Of a stretch of 64,000 nt of DNA, positions 38,901-49,010 are shown in pieces. Numbering within the stretch: the stretch's first letter is position 1; the number at the start of each line of letters is the position of its first letter. The notes beneath the pieces are model-generated. The model was not told the origin of the DNA. It was given only the letters and a program-made list of their open reading frames with translations, and made no database searches. Source of the stretch: Globodera rostochiensis (Eukaryota > Nematoda > Chromadorea > Rhabditida > Heteroderidae). The translations under genes were made by a program, and so were the position numbers. Where the stretch lies: assembly GCA_018350325.1 (NCBI GenBank), contig JAEVLN010000026.1, forward strand, positions 744,001-808,000, written 5' to 3'.

Positions 38901-40316
38901 CTCCAAAAAGACCAATATATGCCAAAAATGCCGAAATTTTTGCACTAAGGCCGTACCAATTAAATATAATATTTTAATAAAATTTTTTTATTGCAACAAA
39001 AGTTTTATGAATTAATTTTTAATAAAATAGGTTTTACGCCATTTGGTTGCCAATGGCATCACGCGTCAGCCGCGCACACATTTTGCCAACTATGTGCGCT
39101 TTTTGCTGTCTCAACGAACGCCGGCGGGCCAACGACGCATCCGTGCCCAGTTTGTGGACTTGCTGAGCTGTCCGCATAGGCCCCAGCAGTGCGCACCGCC
39201 GACGGCACAATGTGTGCCGTTGCCGGGCTACCATCGAACAAATGAATTCCTGTTGTGCTTTGGAATGCCTGCCGAGCGTGAGGAGCAAGTATGGCACAAG
39301 CTGTGGCAGTGCGCATGCCAGGTGGGCGGTAGTTGTTAAAAGTTAAAGGATGATCGAGACTCTTGAATAGACAAACCGAGGCACCCATTTCATTTCGGAT
39401 TCTATAATACTGATCAGTAATGATCATGGATATAATAATTAGTAGGTTTGGCACTCCGAAAACCCCGACCTCGATCTCCGACGGTTTAGACTAATCCCCG
39501 ATAGTGCCTTCCCCGACTCTGACAATTTGTTCTTCCCCGACCTTAAACCCCGATCCCCGTCTTTTCCCTCCCCGAACGTCGGGGTGTTAACCCTAATGAT
39601 TAGATCAGCTACTAGATAAACAGGAATATATTTGCTCATTTAAGGCCATTGTGTTGCTTGATTCGTGCTCAGATGGGCAGACTCAATTTGATGTTCCGAG
39701 TCAGTTCACTGAAACTGATCAGAATGGCGCGATCAAAACGATTAATTTGATCAAAACTGACAACATCCACATACATTTGAGGAGGGATGATGGAAAAGAA
39801 GTAAAAATTAAACATTTAAATTTAAAAAAAAAAAGAAGCAAAATTTGGGCAGTTATTCATCCGCCTGCACCGCATTCACTCCACCGCGTTGCTGCACAAC
39901 CCATGGCTGCAAATTGAACGATTGCAGTGCGAACTTCAGGACCAACATCGGGGACAGTTGGCCGTGTTGGAGTTGGGCACAGCAGTGCCTAGTGCAGTGC
40001 CATTCCTGTTTTGCGTTTTCCAAAGCGCGGCATGTCAATTGGAGCAAGAAGTATGTGCTAGATGTACACACACATTTTTTTAAATTATTTTTAATTTGGA
40101 TAAATTAAATTGCATTTTTTATTATTATTCAGAGTGCCGTCGATGTGTTGTTATGGCTTGCATTGTACAGGCATGCGGTTTGCGGTTGTTGGACCGAACA
40201 AGTCTCTGCAAAAAAATTAAAAAAATTTGAAATTTCTTAAATTTTTTTAGACTGAAGTGGAGCTTGTCTACAGAAAAGTGTTGGAGCTTGTAGAACTACA
40301 AAAAACACTTTGTTGA
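23905..40316 (+). CDS. Receptor-type protein tyrosine phosphatase (Ig, FN3 repeats, TM, active D1, degenerate D2)
   Basis: Thirty exons join in phase to about 1,353 residues. Order: signal peptide ([14 protein letters not shown]); an Ig-like region ending [12 protein letters not shown]; several fibronectin-III-type repeats (exons 4-15, e.g. [29 protein letters not shown]); one membrane helix (exon 16, 34388-34461). A basic juxtamembrane segment precedes phosphatase D1, with [29 protein letters not shown] (across exons 23/24) and the catalytic loop [11 protein letters not shown] (37411-37623). D1 should dephosphorylate phosphotyrosine at the plasma membrane. The following D2 (39031-40316) lacks any Cys-x5-Arg loop and is presumably non-catalytic. 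The Ig plus FN3 layout and length recall C. elegans CLR-1, an FGF-receptor antagonist, but orthology is inferred. Introns 2 and 3 are about 3 kb and hold a nested gene; three introns appear to be GC-AG. Confidence 0.88.
24401..24610. repeat. 105-bp tandem duplication in phosphatase intron 2
   Basis: Two adjacent 105-bp units (24401-24505 and 24506-24610) are essentially identical, each starting AGATCATATCCGGGCTCTAA. The CCGGGCTCTAA piece resembles the end of the TAGAG-type MITEs, so this may be a duplicated transposon end. Confidence 0.9.
28763..30115 (-). CDS. Secreted coiled-coil protein nested in a phosphatase intron
   Basis: Four exons (30115-29980, 29874-29600, 29312-29121, 29071-28763) join in phase to 303 residues, wholly inside intron 3 of the receptor phosphatase on the opposite strand. 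It begins with a signal-peptide-like segment (about residues 1-21, hydrophobic [15 protein letters not shown]). A Ser/Gly linker and a long heptad-like coiled coil rich in Glu, Gln and Leu ([20 protein letters not shown]) follow. The C-terminal half is globular-looking with no domain I recognise. The exon 2 donor could be three bases later with no change of frame. Secretion plus lack of a conserved domain makes it a candidate effector or secreted structural protein; function unknown. Confidence 0.7.
33555..33663. mobile_element. hAT-type MITE, TAGAG family, in phosphatase intron 13
   Basis: A 109-bp element with ends TAGAGACCGGA and TCCGGACTCTA and a perfect 8-bp duplication GGAGCAAC (33547-33554, 33664-33671). 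This is the cleanest copy of the family in the window. The interior resembles 2410-2539 (TTTTGGTTTTGGG). Confidence 0.92.
35434..35489. repeat. 28-bp tandem duplication in phosphatase intron 18
   Basis: Two exact units starting CCAGATTAAGCACCGTTGAC lie directly next to each other, non-coding. Confidence 0.9.
36084..36390. repeat. 30-bp tandem repeat that duplicates the exon 19 splice donor
   Basis: TCGGTAAATTTTGTAAAAAC occurs at 36091, 36121 and 36151, with a slightly changed copy at 36181. The period is exactly 30 bp and decayed copies continue to about 36390. The first copy straddles the inferred exon 19 end (36093) and GTAAAT donor, so each perfect unit repeats the exon-intron junction. 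Confidence 0.9.
37870..38325. mobile_element. Fold-back element in phosphatase intron 24
   Basis: Arms of about 143-164 bp (37870-38012 and 38162-38325) are near-perfect inverted copies. Both contain GGTCGTTTCGTAAATTCCGC at the outer end and the CTCTAAATGAGTAG block (inverted on the right) at the inner end. The spacer of about 150 bp is AT-rich. The right arm has an additional GGCGGATTTACGAAACGCCC unit. It is flanked on both sides by GGGGTCGGGGA-type repeats (37740-37860, 38330-38510). Confidence 0.85.
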
Positions 40317-41293
40317 TCACAAATTTGCAAAATTTAATCACATTTTACTGATATGATCGATACCGGTAGAAAATTTGGTTCCGTTTTATTCAAATGATTA
40401 ATAAAAAAATCACATAAATCGTCCACTTTTTTCCTTCAGAAGTTTAAACAAAATTATATAAAAATTGAGAACTTGAAGCTAAATTTCAATTCCTTTTTTG
40501 AGTTCTTCATTTTGTCAATTTTAAACCATAAATCTATTTCTAATAATTCCATGCTTTCGTTATTTTGTGCAAATTTTCGTAATTTTCGGAAAAAAAAAAA
40601 TAAAAAATAGAATTTTTTGGCAATTGTTAAAATTTGTGCCAACATTTTGAGCTTTAATTTCAAACGTATATGTAGACGACAAAAACAGCACACAGATTTT
40701 TACCGGGCTATTGCCAATCACGCTCTGAAAAAAACACAAAAAACGGTCCAACCGGGATAATTCACTGATGTTCTCAGACGTTTTGCTTAAAAAATGGATA
40801 ATAAATATTATTCCTAAATTAAAATCAGTTTTTTTTTTAAATTTTTGGGAGGAATGGATTAAATATTTGAAAATAAAACTTATCAAGAGGAGACCGAGAA
40901 TATGTGCCAACTTCATTTAGAAATAACAATTAGCTTGCCAACCCAAAAATGCCAAAATTCAAAATTCTTGTGTAAACAGGGATGTGCTCTGTCTGTTCTG
41001 ATTTTCTATTTATCAGAATTTCTGGCGATTTTGGGCACCAGAATTCTGATTTCTGGTTTTTAAAAAGCCGACCAGAGCACATCCTTGGTAAGAATCATTG
41101 AAAGACACTCTTAACAATAGCTGATTGATTGGAAAAGAATTATGCAATTATTAGGTGATCCAGGTAACCTTTTGTAGACGTACGGCCATTGCCCATCCGG
41201 GACGTGCTCTGGTCGCCTTTTTAAAAACCAGAAATCAGAATTCTGGTGTTTTGCTCTCGGATTTTAGCTCTTTACTAACACAAAACAATTAAA
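40317..41293. other. Intergenic with a small MITE; no gene seen
   Basis: Apart from the MITE at 40977-41087 and its relative at about 41197-41250, only AT-rich sequence without coding character was found between the phosphatase stop and the next possible exon. Confidence 0.45.
40977..41087. mobile_element. Short MITE with CAGGGATGTGCTCTG ends
   Basis: The left end CAGGGATGTGCTCTG and the right end read in reverse, CAAGGATGTGCTCTG, match at 14 of 15 positions over a 111-bp element. A partial copy sharing GTGCTCTGGTCG and CCAGAAATCAGAATTCTGG lies at 41197-41250. A clear target duplication was not found. Confidence 0.65.
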
Positions 41294-41440
41294 TTAGGGG
41301 TTAAAAGTGCCCGACGGGGCAGCCATTTGTCGAGCGGTCGATTGATAGTTTCGGTTCAGCACGCCATTGCACTCGTTGATCACTCTGATCATTGTTTCCA
41401 GTACGGCATGGACAGCAAGTCCACCGAACCCGTGGGTCAT
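41294..41440 (-). CDS. Possible terminal exon of a small unknown gene
   Basis: An open frame of 48 codons plus stop follows a CCACAG acceptor-like site and encodes a mixed-composition peptide starting MTHGFGGLAVHAVLETM and ending SGTFNP. A matching first exon could not be placed; a short ATG-GAA-GAG start near 41605 is one option. No family was recognised. Listed because the codon pattern looks protein-like and the position is divergent from the effector-like gene at 41749. Confidence 0.3.
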   Translation of the reverse strand: MTHGFGGLAVHAVLETMIRVINECNGVLNRNYQSTARQMAAPSGTFNP

Positions 41441-41639
41441 CTGTGGCAAAAATGACAGAAAATGAATAAAATCAATTTCAAAAAATATTTTGTGGGCGGC
41501 GGATATATGATGAAGAGGATGTTGTTGGCAGATTGATGAAGAAATCAAAAACATTCCCAAATCAACAGACAATCAATTAAAATTTGTTGGCATCTCTTCT
41601 AACCTCTTCCATTGCCCAACTATTTTTACAATTCAATCA

Positions 41640-41748
41640 GAAAATGCCAGACTCAGTGCCGTCCGTATAAAAGCAGTTGCAACGGCAGCAGAAAGCACAT
41701 TCAAATTCCGCCATTTTCATTTAATAATTATTTTTATTAATTTCTCCA
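41640..41748 (+). promoter_or_regulatory. Promoter with ATGCCA box and TATA box
   Basis: ATGCCA lies at 41644-41649 and TATAAAAG at 41666-41673, about 75 bp before the ATG of the downstream gene. ATGCCA is the core of the dorsal-gland (DOG) box reported upstream of Globodera dorsal-gland effectors. One six-base match can be chance, but the paralogous promoters at 43.3-43.6 and 52.5-52.9 kb contain three or more copies. Confidence 0.5.
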
Positions 41749-42630
41749 ATGCGCGCCATTCTCTTCCTCGCCGTTGTTTGCCTGGTGTTGGCCGCTCTTC
41801 TGGAGACGGGTCCGGGATTATTCAAAAATATTAAAATTTTTGGCATTTTAGCTAACTCAAAGCCAGCAGACAAAAAGGCTAAGAAAGGTTTTGAAATCAA
41901 ATTCAAATTATATCTCTTAATACATAACAAATAATAGGAGCAGTGTCCACACCATCAAAAGGAAAAGCATCGCCTAAAGCGGCTACCCCTGCCAAGGGTA
42001 AAGCAGCTAAAGGTGGGGTTTGATCAAAACATCAAAATAATTAATATAAAAAAATCAGATGCAAAGTCGCCGACCAAAAAGGACTCCAAGCCTAAAAAGG
42101 GTTTGTTTTTTGAATTTTCTCCCAAAGTTATTGTTAAAAATAGATGAAAAAAGTAAGTCAAAGAGCGTTGCAAATAAAGACAAAGCACCCAAAGCTAAAA
42201 GCGTCGTAAAAGCCGGTACTATTTGACATTGTTTCAATTTTTAAAATGCAAATTTTAGCCACAAAACCTAAAAATGCCAAATCAACGCCAAGCAAAGACA
42301 AAAAATCTCCGGGTAAATGGCATTCAATCTTTTGCTGTCACAGTTGCGTGATTTATTTGAATATGTTAAGCGACGCCAAAAGCCATCAAAGCAGTGGAGT
42401 CCAAGCCGGAGTCATCGGTGCCCGGACCATCCAGTGCTCCAGTTGTAGCTGAGCGAGACGTAGGGGAAGCATCGGCCAATAACTTTGACACCGTCGATGA
42501 TTTTGGAGCTGAATTCGACGAAGACAACGATTTGGCGGAGGAGGAGGAACCGCTTAACGATGACGCATTCGATGACTTCAGCGGCATGGGGCTGGACCAG
42601 GACAAGCCAAAATCCAATATGGACGAATAA
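41749..42630 (+). CDS. Secreted Lys-rich protein built of phase-1 mini-exons (candidate effector)
   Basis: Seven exons (41749-41809, 41852-41887, 41938-42012, 42059-42100, 42144-42215, 42259-42312, 42371-42630) give 199 residues. A signal peptide (MRAILFLAVVCLVLAALLETA) is followed by a Lys/Ala/Pro/Ser-rich central part (for example KASPKAATPAKGKAAK). The acidic tail contains DDFGAEFDEDNDLAEEEEP. Every intron splits a codon after its first base, so exons 2-6 (36, 75, 42, 72, 54 bp) are symmetrical and can be gained or lost without frame damage. The promoter has a TATA box and an ATGCCA motif. The basic stretches could serve nuclear import or nucleic-acid binding after secretion; that is inference. 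A copy of the last exon lies at 51936-52130 and decayed relatives at 43664 and 52930. Confidence 0.82.
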
Positions 42631-42771
42631 AGGAACGGAAAACTCTTATTCGGGACAAAGGGAATCAGCACATTACGACAAAATGCCATCGTTGCAACAA
42701 AATTTTCAATGCATAGCAATTAAATTAGGAACAAATTCTTTATTGTTACAATAAAATATTGAAGTTTGACC

Positions 42772-42870
42772 GAGAAATGACACCGAGACTCGAGACCGAG
42801 ACCGAGAAATGACCCCGAGACTCGAGACCGAGATCGAGACACACCCGAGAAATTTCTCGACTCGAGAACC
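42772..42870. repeat. GACCGAGA/ACTCGAG minisatellite patch
   Basis: CCGAGACTCGAGACCGAGA units repeat two to three times just 3' of the Lys-rich gene's polyadenylation region. Composition resembles the CTCGAGA-rich MITE interiors at 50-203 and 8144-8254. Confidence 0.6.
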
Positions 42871-43229
42871 GAGACTCTCGAACATCCCTACTGTTTCCCA
42901 GACTTTGATTACTGTGTCGGACGTATTAATTTTCTATTGTGCCTCATTATTTATTAAATTTAGCACTAATGGTGGCTCCAAGAAGCACCTTACATTTTAA
43001 CAATTTTGTGATAATAAACCTATATGACAAAAATGGAGATTTTGAGGAATGCCAAAAGTTCAAATCATCCCATTAGGTGTTAAGTGTTAAATCCGCATTT
43101 GTCGTGGTACCCTTTCTAGCGGTTTGTGCGCCGTAGACGCACATAAACCGCTAGTGTGCTAAAAAATGAAGACTGTACTCTATATGTACAGTATCGGACA
43201 ATTACTACAATACAGTATGGAACGAACGG

Positions 43230-43990
43230 ATAGTTCAAGGGGACATAGGGAAATCCCATCAGCCCTGAAGGCAACACTTCAATTCCCCCCCCCCCCCCAA
43301 ATTGGGAGGGTATGGCATAAACAGGCGCCCAATGCCACGCACCCATTTTGCCTTATTGCTTTGTCAAAGTAAGGCAATGTATAATGTGAAATAATAAAAA
43401 ATGATGACAATGCCTTTTCATCTTTTCCTGGGGAACCTTTTTCACTATTTCAATAGGGCCATGATAATGCCAAAATTGGCTTCACGCAAATGCCAACAAA
43501 TTCTCTCGCATCCCCTCCATTCTCTCTTTGTTGGCAATGCTATTTCTTAAGCTTATACAAAGTCACATTCAAAGCCATCGATTGAAAGCCGTATAAAAGC
43601 GGTGGGAAATGCAGCAGAAAAGCATCATTCAACCCCATTCTTTATTGCTATTAGGTACCTCAAAATGCGCATCATTTTACTTCTTGACCATGGCTTGCTG
43701 AACACGGCCTCCATTCTGGAAACAGGGCTGAAAATTTTTTGGAAGTTAAAATTTTGGTGCAATATAAATTTCAGTGTTTATTAACAAACAAAAATTTAAA
43801 AAATCTAAAAATTTTAACCTACATTTCCTACTCACGTGAGAATTCAGATGCAACGACAAAAACTCGAGCATCACCTAAAATTGGATCAGCCAGCAGTCCT
43901 TGCAAAACTGGACCAGTTTATCCCATACCCTCATTCGAACCCAAACACAAAACCAGACATGCCGAAAAGACAAACCACTAGGCCATTAGT
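43230..43990 (+). pseudogene. Decayed paralogue of the Lys-rich secreted gene, with promoter
   Basis: ATGCCA motifs at 43332, 43467 and 43490 and TATAAAAG at 43592 precede an ATG (43664) whose exon parallels the first exon of the 41749 gene, from ATGCGC to CTGGAAACAG. A frameshift scrambles the signal peptide, and the GT donor has become GG (GGGCTGAAAATTTTTTGG). Further on, fragments such as GCATCACCTAAAATTGG resemble the downstream mini-exons. It looks like a dead gene with an intact-looking promoter. Confidence 0.6.
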
Positions 43991-44218
43991 TAGGAGGACT
44001 CGGGGTAGGGACTATCCCCGAAAAATGGCCTAAATTTGCGTTGAGGTGACACCTCATTATATCTAATGAAAATATATTTAATATATTATAATTAGCGACA
44101 ATTTCCATCAAAAAAATCAATGCATTTAGCTAAAATAGAATAATTTTTTATTCATTTTATTATTTGGTTGGATAGAAAAAAATATTATTTTATTTATAAA
44201 ACAGATTTTATATTTCAA

Positions 44219-47200
44219 ATGAACATTTACTCGCGGAAATTTATTTTATGTTTTCTTCTATTCCAACCAGTGTTAGTTTTATCGGCAGGTAATAATAAAA
44301 CGATTTTTAAATGTTTGTTTGTTGGCTTTTTAAAGGTCCAAAGAATGTACATTTTTCGTTGAGCCAAATGTCCCTGTTTTTGAACAAAATGGACGAATTT
44401 TTGGTATCAAAATGCATAACGTACGAACGCATTTTTATGAAAATGAGCGGTGATGAGAAATCTAATTGTGAGAAAGAATTAAAGCAATTCATTTTGAAAT
44501 TGAAATATTCGGAGCTGAGAACACTTTTTAGTCATCTCGATATTAAAATAGACCCAATGGAAATTGATGATCAGCAGCAGCCCTCCACAATGTCAGCCAA
44601 AACATTTATGGAAATGCTTTTGAACAAAATGTTGGAAAAATTGCCGAAAAAAGTGCCAAAACCGAAACGACATGGTTTTAACGTTGTAAGCTAAGCTTTA
44701 CTGAAACATTAAAGCGCAATAAATTATAATTCAAAAAATAGGAGCAAAATGTTTTTGCCATTGATGAATTTGTCAACAATTTGAATCAAGGACAAAATCA
44801 ATTATTGTTACATGCATTGTTCACAATTTCTTCCGATTTTGCCGAAGATTTTTTCAGCATCGCAACAAATGAAAAACAATTGAACAAATTTGGCGATAAT
44901 TGTTTGCTGATTGATTGGGCATTTTATAAAGAATTGAGGTGGAAATTTGATAAAGTTGCAGATATTATCGCCAAAAAAATAAGGTATTAAAAAAAAAGAT
45001 GAAAAATTTGGATAATTTATTTTTAGCTGTTCCAAATTTTGCTTTAACCTGTCTGAATATTTTAATGTATATATTTCATGGCACGAACCGGACGAAAACA
45101 TTACAGCATGGAAAATAGACGGTGAACTTTTAAAACGTTTGGCTATTGTTCTTGAACTTAATAATTAATTTAATAAAGTTTTATTGTTGGAATTAATTTC
45201 GCTTTTTGTAGTTCTTGAACAACGATTTGTCCAAAGTTTGCTTGACTACGACAGAGGCTACAATAATAACAAAATGGAAATGGTGCTCAAAAATGGCATC
45301 AAACACTTTTTGTTGACTTTTCAACGGGAAGAGAAACGTTGTGAAATTGAAATTCCGAGTGCAATTGAGAAGATGAAAGATGAAATTGAAAAACAAATTG
45401 GGAACCTCAATGAAGTATGTTTTAAATAATAAAAACTTTAGTCTTCCCCTTATTTTTAATTATTTTTAATTTTTTGTAAATTTATTTTTGTAGATTTTTA
45501 CGCTTTCGCTAAATAGCGTTGAGCAAAATCGCCTATTTTTGCTATCAATGTACAGAATTGCGCTTCATTTTGTTCAAAATTTATTGGTTAATGGATTGCT
45601 AAATGATGAAGAAAGAAATAAATTGGTACATAATATTAAGAGTAAAATGAAGTCCATCTTTTATAAAAAGGTTTGCGATATTTTAAAGGATCTGTACATT
45701 TCTGATAAATAAGTACAAATTAAAAATCGGCGGAAACGGAATTCTGGTCCCTTCCCGTCTTTTTTTGCCAACGACCCCTGCAATAAATTATTTTTAGGGT
45801 TTAAAATTTGAGAATATGTCTTATGATGAAAATTTTGGTATGGTTGGTCAACAGGTGGGTGAAAAACCTGAATCCAATAAAGAAAGAAAAGAAAGAAAAG
45901 AGAAACATTTGAAGAAATATTTTGAAGGCATTGAGCAATATTATTATGGAAATGAGACGGGCAAAACGCTTAAGAAAATACTTGGAAAATTCAAAGAGCG
46001 AAAAAACCAAAATCAACATGTTAGCATTGAACAAATTGGTTCAAATTATTCGATTTTGGCATATTTTGTCGCGGAAAAATTGGCGGATTCAATTGGAGAC
46101 CTTCTTAAAGAAGGAGGTGACAAAATTATTTTTTTTTACTAAAATTGTTTTCGCTTTTTTAGAGTCATTGGCACTGCTTGATTGGTGCCATAAAAATCAC
46201 AGGCAAATTTCGATGACAGAATTGGCGTATATTGTCGAAAAATTGCGCGAATTATTGTTTCCCGATGTTCCAATTATGGAATGGGAGCGGGAAAGGGAAC
46301 GAACATTACGCGTTGATTTAAATCAACTCAAAAATCGGCTAGACAAAATGCCATATGATCAAATATTGCCAAAAGTTGTTGGAGAATTCTTTGGCAAATT
46401 GTTTGATGACTTCGATTTTATTGCAAGCAGCCATTTGGGAATTAGTGAAATTGATAGAAAATTGATTCTTTGTTTTGAATTATCGAAATTTGCTTATGAA
46501 TTGCTTGAAAAAAGTTTGCACGGTAAATAAATAAATATTTAAATAATTGATAAATTTTAATTCAAATTTAGAATTCAATCCGTATGAAGACGACAAAAAT
46601 ATTCAACAAAAATTATTTCATTATAAATTTTATGAGGAATTGAAAGAAGATTTTAAAATTTTCCGTTCTGATGCATATTCGGAATTGTGAGCTGTTTGTA
46701 ATTTTTTTAAATAAGCTTTGTAACGATTAGAAAAGAGTCCGGGCAAAAATCTTCCTCCGCTCCCCCTTAAAATTTTAATTAAAACGTATTTTTTTGTCAA
46801 TATTCAATTTTATATTTATATATAAATCAATTAGAACTTATTACAGTTTACTATTATCGATAAAAATTTTATATTTTAGAAAAAAAAGGACCAATGTTTT
46901 TGTGAAGCTCGACAGTAATTGGAGCGATTTTCAGGCTGATTTTAAATATGAAAATGTAATTGCCAGTGAACTTCGAATGAAATGTTAGTTTAAATGTTTT
47001 AAATATTATAACAATTAAAGAATGACATGTTTAGTTCCAATTGAATTAAAAGAATTTGGACAAGTAATTACATTTATTGGCCAATTTATTTACCAAAAAT
47101 GCGGGAAACATTTGTGGAATTTGGTTGACAAAATGGATGAACTCACCAATTGTTCAAACCGGCTTGATTTTGCCGAATTTGGCCGTAGTTTTGGCACAAA

Positions 47201-47676
47201 TGGTTCGTTTATGTTGTTGGTTGTGAATGTGTTAAAATGTGAAGAAGCGGCAAATGGAGCGGACAAATGGGTAAATTTGACCAAATAATAAAGCATAAAA
47301 TAAAGGTTATTTTTCAGATTTGTCCATACAACGATCAAAATTTTTTTGAACAAATTACAGACGTTGAAATTAAACGGCTTGTTCTAAAAGGACTGCTTCA
47401 ATTTGGCCGTTTGTTCATGGAAACGGTTGGCATTTTTGCGATGGAAAATCGTAGGCTTGGTGACTGGCGCACAATGCATTTGAAGAATATCTTGATCACA
47501 TTCGCTTCATACGATCATTATGGGGATGAAATGGAGGCGATCAAAAACGCTTTAAAAGAAGGTACAAAATAAAAAATTTTGTTTATTTTTATTTTGCTTT
47601 TATAGCCGGTCTGATCACAGCGATGGGCGATGAAATTGTTAACGCGGGCGTTAAACGAAAAAACATTTCCCGTTGA
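44219..47676 (+). CDS. Large secreted orphan protein (candidate effector), intact copy
   Basis: Thirteen exons join in phase to about 861 residues. Starts are 44219, 44336, 44742, 45027, 45212, 45494, 45798, 46163, 46572, 46880, 47035, 47318 and 47606; exon 4 ends at 45121 or 45136, which changes the length by five residues. It opens with a signal peptide (KFILCFLLFQPVLVLSA). The rest is helical, Lys/Glu/Leu-rich and not repetitive, with MEIDDQQQPSTMSAK near residue 100, HEPDENITAWKID in the first third and LLFPDVPIMEWEREREREL-like charged helices (46255-46305). I recognise no domain. A second copy (53523-56012) preserves nine exons' worth of sequence, then breaks. A secreted, lineage-specific, locally duplicated gene next to ATGCCA promoters suggests a parasitism gene, by inference. 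Confidence 0.78.
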
Positions 47677-47792
47677 ACCAATTGGGGGGCATGACGAATG
47701 CAAACAGCTGAAGAAAAACTGTTTTTTGTTGTTTTTTCTTTGAGGGTGGTCTTTATTTTTAGTTTTATTTTTTGCATTATCTGGGTTATTAT

Positions 47793-48311
47793 CAGGGGTG
47801 CCAACTCTGAGGTGTTTAGCCTCATTTGTGGCTTTTTGTTGTCCGATGAGGCTAAATTTTTAAAATGAGGTTTAGCCTCATTTGGTGGCTTTTTTGAGTT
47901 TGATGAGTTTTTTTGAGGTTTTTCGGAAATTTCGTGATAAAATAAAAATTTAAATTAAATTTTTGAATATTTGGCGTAATGTTAATTCATTTTTTCTGTG
48001 TATTTTTTTTTAATGAAAAAGCGTGTTCCGGTTTGAAATAATTGGGAATTTTCTTAATAAAAACCCTCAGCAAAAAAGGATCACATTTCTGCAAATTTAG
48101 TTGCAAATCGTTAACAAATTGAGTCAAAAATTCACTTTCTCGGCGGCGCCTATCGGCACCGTCGACCCCCCCCCCCCCCCACTAAAAAAATATTTAGGAA
48201 CAATCACGCGCAAAAAAACCCTTAATTTTAGCAAAATGGGGGTTTTTGGTCATAAATGAGGCGTTTTGCCTGCCAAATGAGGTTTTTGGACATTTCAGTT
48301 TGACAGCCCTC
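47793..48311. mobile_element. hAT-like element with CAGGGGTGCCAACTCTG end
   Basis: The left end CAGGGGTGCCAACTCTG and the reversed right end GAGGGCTGTCAAACTG are similar. A 7-bp TTATTAT follows each flank. The interior carries repeated TGAGGCTAAA/TTTAGCCTCA units like those at 3590-3640, and a GC-rich palindrome followed by a poly-C run at 48167. Confidence 0.55.
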
Positions 48312-48844
48312 GTTTATTATATTAGGTAACTTCTTGAAGTATTTGGATGCCTAGGCCTCAAAAATCGCAGGAAACACGTTTTGTGTGATTTTTATTTTTT
48401 AAAAAAAAGTGTTGAGACAAGAAGCGTTTTTACCAAAAATTTTAATTGAAATTTTTGTCTTGTTTCTTTCGAAATACTCGTTTGTCAGAAGAAAATGAAT
48501 GCTTTATTTTTTTAGCTCACTAAAAGTTTTTTTTCAAAATTTTGCCAAAATAAAAAACAAAACCGAGGTGACGCTAACCGGTGGGACCGTTTTACTTTAT
48601 ATGTATGGGCATCTGTATGGGCATCATTTATTGGCCAATTTACTGTCATCATATATTTCCAAATTTTCGGATAAAATTTTGTAAAGTTTCAATAGTTTAG
48701 GTGTTGAGCGATCCAGCTGACGTTTTTAAATTAATTAAAAATAAATAAATCGTCAGAAAATTTCCATTGTGGAGATGAATCATTCACTTAATTGGCGAAA
48801 TGTTTACAAATTTTTTAAAATATATCCAATTTCTTCTTTTATAG

Positions 48845-49010
48845 GTAACGGTAACGGTAAACCCGGTAATTACCGTTACCGGTTTTTTACCGTTTGTGGT
48901 CCAAAACGACCGGTAACGGTAAATCGGTAAATTTACCGTTTGTTACCGTTACCGGTTTTTACCGACCAAAAAATGCCGGTAAATCTCGGTAAACCGGTAA
49001 ATTTTAAAAA
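48845..49010. repeat. GGTAACGGTAA inversion-rich repeat
   Basis: Multiple copies of CGGTAA and its inverse TTACCG alternate over about 165 bp and can fold back extensively. Probably the core of a small MITE; exact ends unclear. Confidence 0.6.

Noticed and set aside
48121..48180. GC-rich hairpin plus homopolymer as a bacterial-type terminator
   Set aside because: Dispersed copies in a nematode genome fit a transposon end better than any transcription terminator.
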